Source: Hymenobacter duratus
GTDB taxonomy: Bacteria > Bacteroidota > Bacteroidia > Cytophagales > Hymenobacteraceae
Length of the DNA: 64,000 bases
Reading direction: 5' to 3'
Assembly (NCBI RefSeq): GCF_014698995.1
Contig: NZ_JACWZZ010000001.1
Location: 372,001-436,000, forward strand
The notes under the pieces are model-generated. The model was not told the DNA's origin and did no database searches. It was given only the letters and a program-made list of their open reading frames with translations. Every line of letters starts with the position of its first letter. Positions within the stretch are counted from its first letter, which is position 1. Shown here in pieces: positions 62,017-64,000 of this stretch. Both the position numbers and the translations under genes were made by a program.

Positions 62017-63477
62017 ATGCTTGAAATCATTCTTGAATTCGCTGTTGTAGCCGTGGTAGTGGGCTTGCAGATTCGCACGTTTCTGCTGACTCGTGCAAAT
62101 GCCCAGCGGCTGGCAACGCTCTATCCGCCCAAGGAAAGTCTGCGCGTGGAGCACCGGATTGTGCTGCCCGATGGCCGCGACCTGCCAGACTATGCCGCCG
62201 ACGCCCCGCCAGAATCCTTTGCCTCCAACCTCATCAAGTCCGAAAACGCCTCACCCGAGTTCCAGGAAATTCTGCTCGATACCAACGACTACCTGCGCCA
62301 CAACAAGGGGGCGGCGGCCGATTTTGGCATTTTGAAAGACATATCGGAACGCCAGAGCCAGGTGCTCGACAACTCGGTGCAGGCCAGCGTGGCCACGCCG
62401 CTGTATCTGGGGCTGCTGGGCACGTTTCTGGGCGTGATTCTGGGCCTCGTGGGCATTGCCCGCAACGGCGTATCCGACGAAAATGCCCTGACGCCCTTCC
62501 TCACTGGCGTGCTCATCGCCATGACCGGTTCCTTCGTGGGGCTCCTGCTCACGCTGCTCGGCAACGGCGTGCTGCGCCAGGCCCGCGAGCAACTCGATAG
62601 GCTCCAGAACCAGTATTATACCTTCCTGCAGGCCCGGTTGCTGCCGGTGCTGCACGCCGATATGGCCAGCTCGCTCACCAACCTCAAGTCGGTGCTCGAT
62701 GCCTTCAACCAGCAGTTTGTGGGCCAGGTGGAGCTGTTCAACCCGCTCATGGAGAAGGTGACGCAGAACATCCGGGTGCAGAGCGACTTCCTGGAGCGCC
62801 TCGACACCATCGGCTACGACAAGATGGCGGCGGCCAACATCATGGTGTTTGAGAAGGTGCGCGAGTCGGCGGAGATGTTCAGCGCCTTCACCGGCTACCA
62901 GCAGCGCCTAAACGAAATGCTGCAGAACGGCTACCACTCGGCCGAGGCCGTGAACGGTATTCTGGATCGTCTGCGGGGCTTCGAGAAAGGTATCAACGAC
63001 CTAGGCCAGTACATCGGGGGCAATAACAACTCGGTGCAGCTGATGCTGGATTTCTTCCAGAAGCATCAGGTGGAGCTGCGCAACCTCAAGGACCGCGCCG
63101 AGCAGCACATCGACCAGGCCGGCGTCGGCCTCGCCGACGTGATGGACAAGCGCCTGGCCTACAATGAGCGGCAGGCCCAGCTGGCCTACGAGAAGTGGCA
63201 GCAGTATTTCGAGAAACTCAACGCCGACAACGTCTTCGAGAAGCTGCTGAAACAGATGGAGCCTTTCCAGAACCTCAACGTGCAGCAAGCTGACCTCAGC
63301 CGCGACGTAACCGCCACCCAGCGCGAGCTGCTGCGCAAAGTGGAAGTCGATTCCCAGATTCAGGCCAAACTCTTGCTGGAGCTTTCCAACCTAAATACCG
63401 TGCTGGTAAAGGCCACGTCCAAGAACCGTTTTCAGCGGTTTATGGACAAGCTGTTTGGGGGCGTGAAGCCGCAGTAG
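62017..63477 (+). CDS. MotA/TolQ/ExbB-like stator subunit with long helical tail
   Basis: A 486-residue inner-membrane protein. It has an N-terminal helix (LEIILEFAVVAVVVGLQI), a roughly 95-residue cytoplasmic loop, and the core pair of helices: TPLYLGLLGTFLGVILGLVG (124-143) and LTPFLTGVLIAMTGSFVGLL (158-177), matching the GLLGT...G motif of MotA/TolQ/ExbB proton-channel subunits. Residues 190-486 form a long, mostly helical tail rich in Gln/Leu heptads, unlike ExbB but like ZorA-type stators. The MotB-like partner gene follows after an antisense gene. It should conduct ions to power the system. Confidence 0.85.
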   Translation: MLEIILEFAVVAVVVGLQIRTFLLTRANAQRLATLYPPKESLRVEHRIVLPDGRDLPDYAADAPPESFASNLIKSENASPEFQEILLDTNDYLRHNKGAAADFGILKDISERQSQVLDNSVQASVATPLYLGLLGTFLGVILGLVGIARNGVSDENALTPFLTGVLIAMTGSFVGLLLTLLGNGVLRQAREQLDRLQNQYYTFLQARLLPVLHADMASSLTNLKSVLDAFNQQFVGQVELFNPLMEKVTQNIRVQSDFLERLDTIGYDKMAAANIMVFEKVRESAEMFSAFTGYQQRLNEMLQNGYHSAEAVNGILDRLRGFEKGINDLGQYIGGNNNSVQLMLDFFQKHQVELRNLKDRAEQHIDQAGVGLADVMDKRLAYNERQAQLAYEKWQQYFEKLNADNVFEKLLKQMEPFQNLNVQQADLSRDVTATQRELLRKVEVDSQIQAKLLLELSNLNTVLVKATSKNRFQRFMDKLFGGVKPQ

Positions 63478-63780
63478 CTACAATAGCTTTTCGAACTTCT
63501 CTTCCACGTTAGCCAACACTTCACAGTCGCAATGACCACCATGCGTTGCTAGCCATGTAGAGGTTTCTGAAACTGGCAAGTTGCGAGACTTCAAGAAAAG
63601 CTGCGTAAGTCGGAGTGTATCATCGCACTCTTCTTCGCCTAATTGCTCGTCCAGATAATCGAATAGATCTTTAAGATAGACTAGCGAAATAGGCGTAGAA
63701 GCCAGCAGCTCCTGCTGTTGCTTTTGCTTGACACCTGCTAACAAGGCGTTACGCTTCTGCTTTTCGTCTTTGCTGCTCAT
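63478..63780 (-). CDS. DUF2695 protein, antisense between stator genes
   Basis: A 100-residue protein from the ATG at 63780 (MSSKDEKQKRNALLAGVKQK). The C-terminus WLATHGGHCDCEVLANVEEK is a DUF2695-like signature, with the CDC motif. Its stop (63478-63480) abuts the stop of the MotA-like gene, and its start is 34 bp from the MotB-like ATG, on the opposite strand. By eye it is much richer in A/T than its flanks. It looks like a separately acquired gene inserted in the stator pair; DUF2695 has no known function. Confidence 0.75.
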   Translation of the reverse strand: MSSKDEKQKRNALLAGVKQKQQQELLASTPISLVYLKDLFDYLDEQLGEEECDDTLRLTQLFLKSRNLPVSETSTWLATHGGHCDCEVLANVEEKFEKLL

Positions 63781-63814
63781 TGCCAAATAATCAGCTGGCA
63801 AGATACATTCCCTC

Positions 63815-64000
63815 ATGAACAACGCCACCTCCAACAAACGCCAAAGCAACGACTTCTTCTGGCCCAGCTACGTGGACCTGATGACGTCCTTGTTCGTGGT
63901 GATGCTGGTGCTGTTCGTGTACAGTTTCAAGCTGTTCAAGGACCGGGAAGGGGAGCTGAAACAGGCCAACGGCGAGCTGAAAGCCAAGGCCGCCGAGCTG
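63815..64000 (+). CDS. MotB/OmpA-like stator partner (3' truncated by window end)
   Basis: 62 codons are visible: MNNATSNKRQSNDFFWPSY, then VDLMTSLFVVMLVLFVYSFK, a single membrane helix with the conserved Asp (SYVDLMT) in the position of the MotB/ZorB proton-binding Asp, followed by a charged coiled-coil start (KDREGELKQANGELKAKAAE). The rest, possibly an OmpA peptidoglycan-binding domain, lies beyond the window. Its partner is the upstream MotA-like gene. Confidence 0.8.
   Translation, partial: MNNATSNKRQSNDFFWPSYVDLMTSLFVVMLVLFVYSFKLFKDREGELKQANGELKAKAAEL

Noticed and set aside
62017..64000. Assignment of the stator pair as a Zorya (ZorAB) system
   Set aside because: The MotA/MotB-like architecture fits, but no ZorC/D/E-type gene (helicase or nuclease) is visible and tubulin/ASKHA genes are not part of described Zorya types; kept only as an analogy.

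Overview
The window reads as chromosomal DNA of a high-GC member of the Bacteroidota, most likely a Hymenobacter-like genus of the Cytophagales. The basis is two secreted proteins with type IX secretion (T9SS) C-terminal sorting domains, an STN/carboxypeptidase-regulatory TonB receptor with DUF4249 lipoproteins, a head-GIN (DUF2807) protein, a YpdA-type oxidoreductase, many lipoproteins, and occasional TTG / TAnnTTTG promoter-like sites. I saw no rRNA, tRNA, CRISPR array, IS transposase or prophage gene.

Layout. 1-2.7 kb: end of an EmrA-type membrane fusion protein and its DHA2 MFS partner (drug efflux). 2.9-18.2 kb: envelope and secreted proteins, including a carboxypeptidase-regulatory-domain protein, a lipoprotein, an alpha/beta hydrolase, an exported protein with four TonB C-terminal domains, a penicillin-acylase-family hydrolase, an outer-membrane barrel, RlpA with a SPOR domain, a DUF72 protein, a T9SS-exported zincin and a FabH-like ketosynthase. 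18.4-25 kb: a two-PA14 T9SS adhesin, a DUF2807 protein, katG, an NTF2-like protein, a deleted M13 peptidase relic and a REPIN-like palindrome. 25-34.6 kb: ribosome-rescue factor ArfB, adjacent CorA and MgtE magnesium transporters, a redoxin, a cyanophycinase, a FadL-like barrel with an SGNH lipoprotein, YpdA and DoxX. 34.7-40.2 kb: three small tandem lipoproteins, DNA polymerase I and a DUF1684 protein. 40.3-48.7 kb: a five-gene minus-strand operon centred on the TonB-dependent receptor, with two DUF4249 lipoproteins that share a gene-converted 172-bp tract and an MG2/plug-like protein. 49.1-53 kb: DEDDh exonuclease, TPM-TPM-LemA trio, NDP-sugar pyrophosphorylase.

53.1-64 kb is the most unusual part. 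A plus-strand cluster encodes a vWA-like lipoprotein, a three-helix membrane protein, a tubulin/FtsZ-superfamily protein, a 1154-residue actin/Hsp70-fold ATPase, a single-pass membrane scaffold, a MotA/TolQ/ExbB-like channel subunit with a long helical tail and, running off the window, the start of a MotB/OmpA-like partner. An A/T-richer DUF2695 gene sits antisense between the two stator-like genes. Two cytomotive folds together with an ion-driven stator and a surface lipoprotein suggest an envelope-spanning, ion-powered machine. The stator recalls Zorya ZorAB, but no Zorya effector is visible and I know of no described system with this composition. Four spacers in or beside this cluster each hold a different inverted repeat, which suggests that small palindromic elements have accumulated there.
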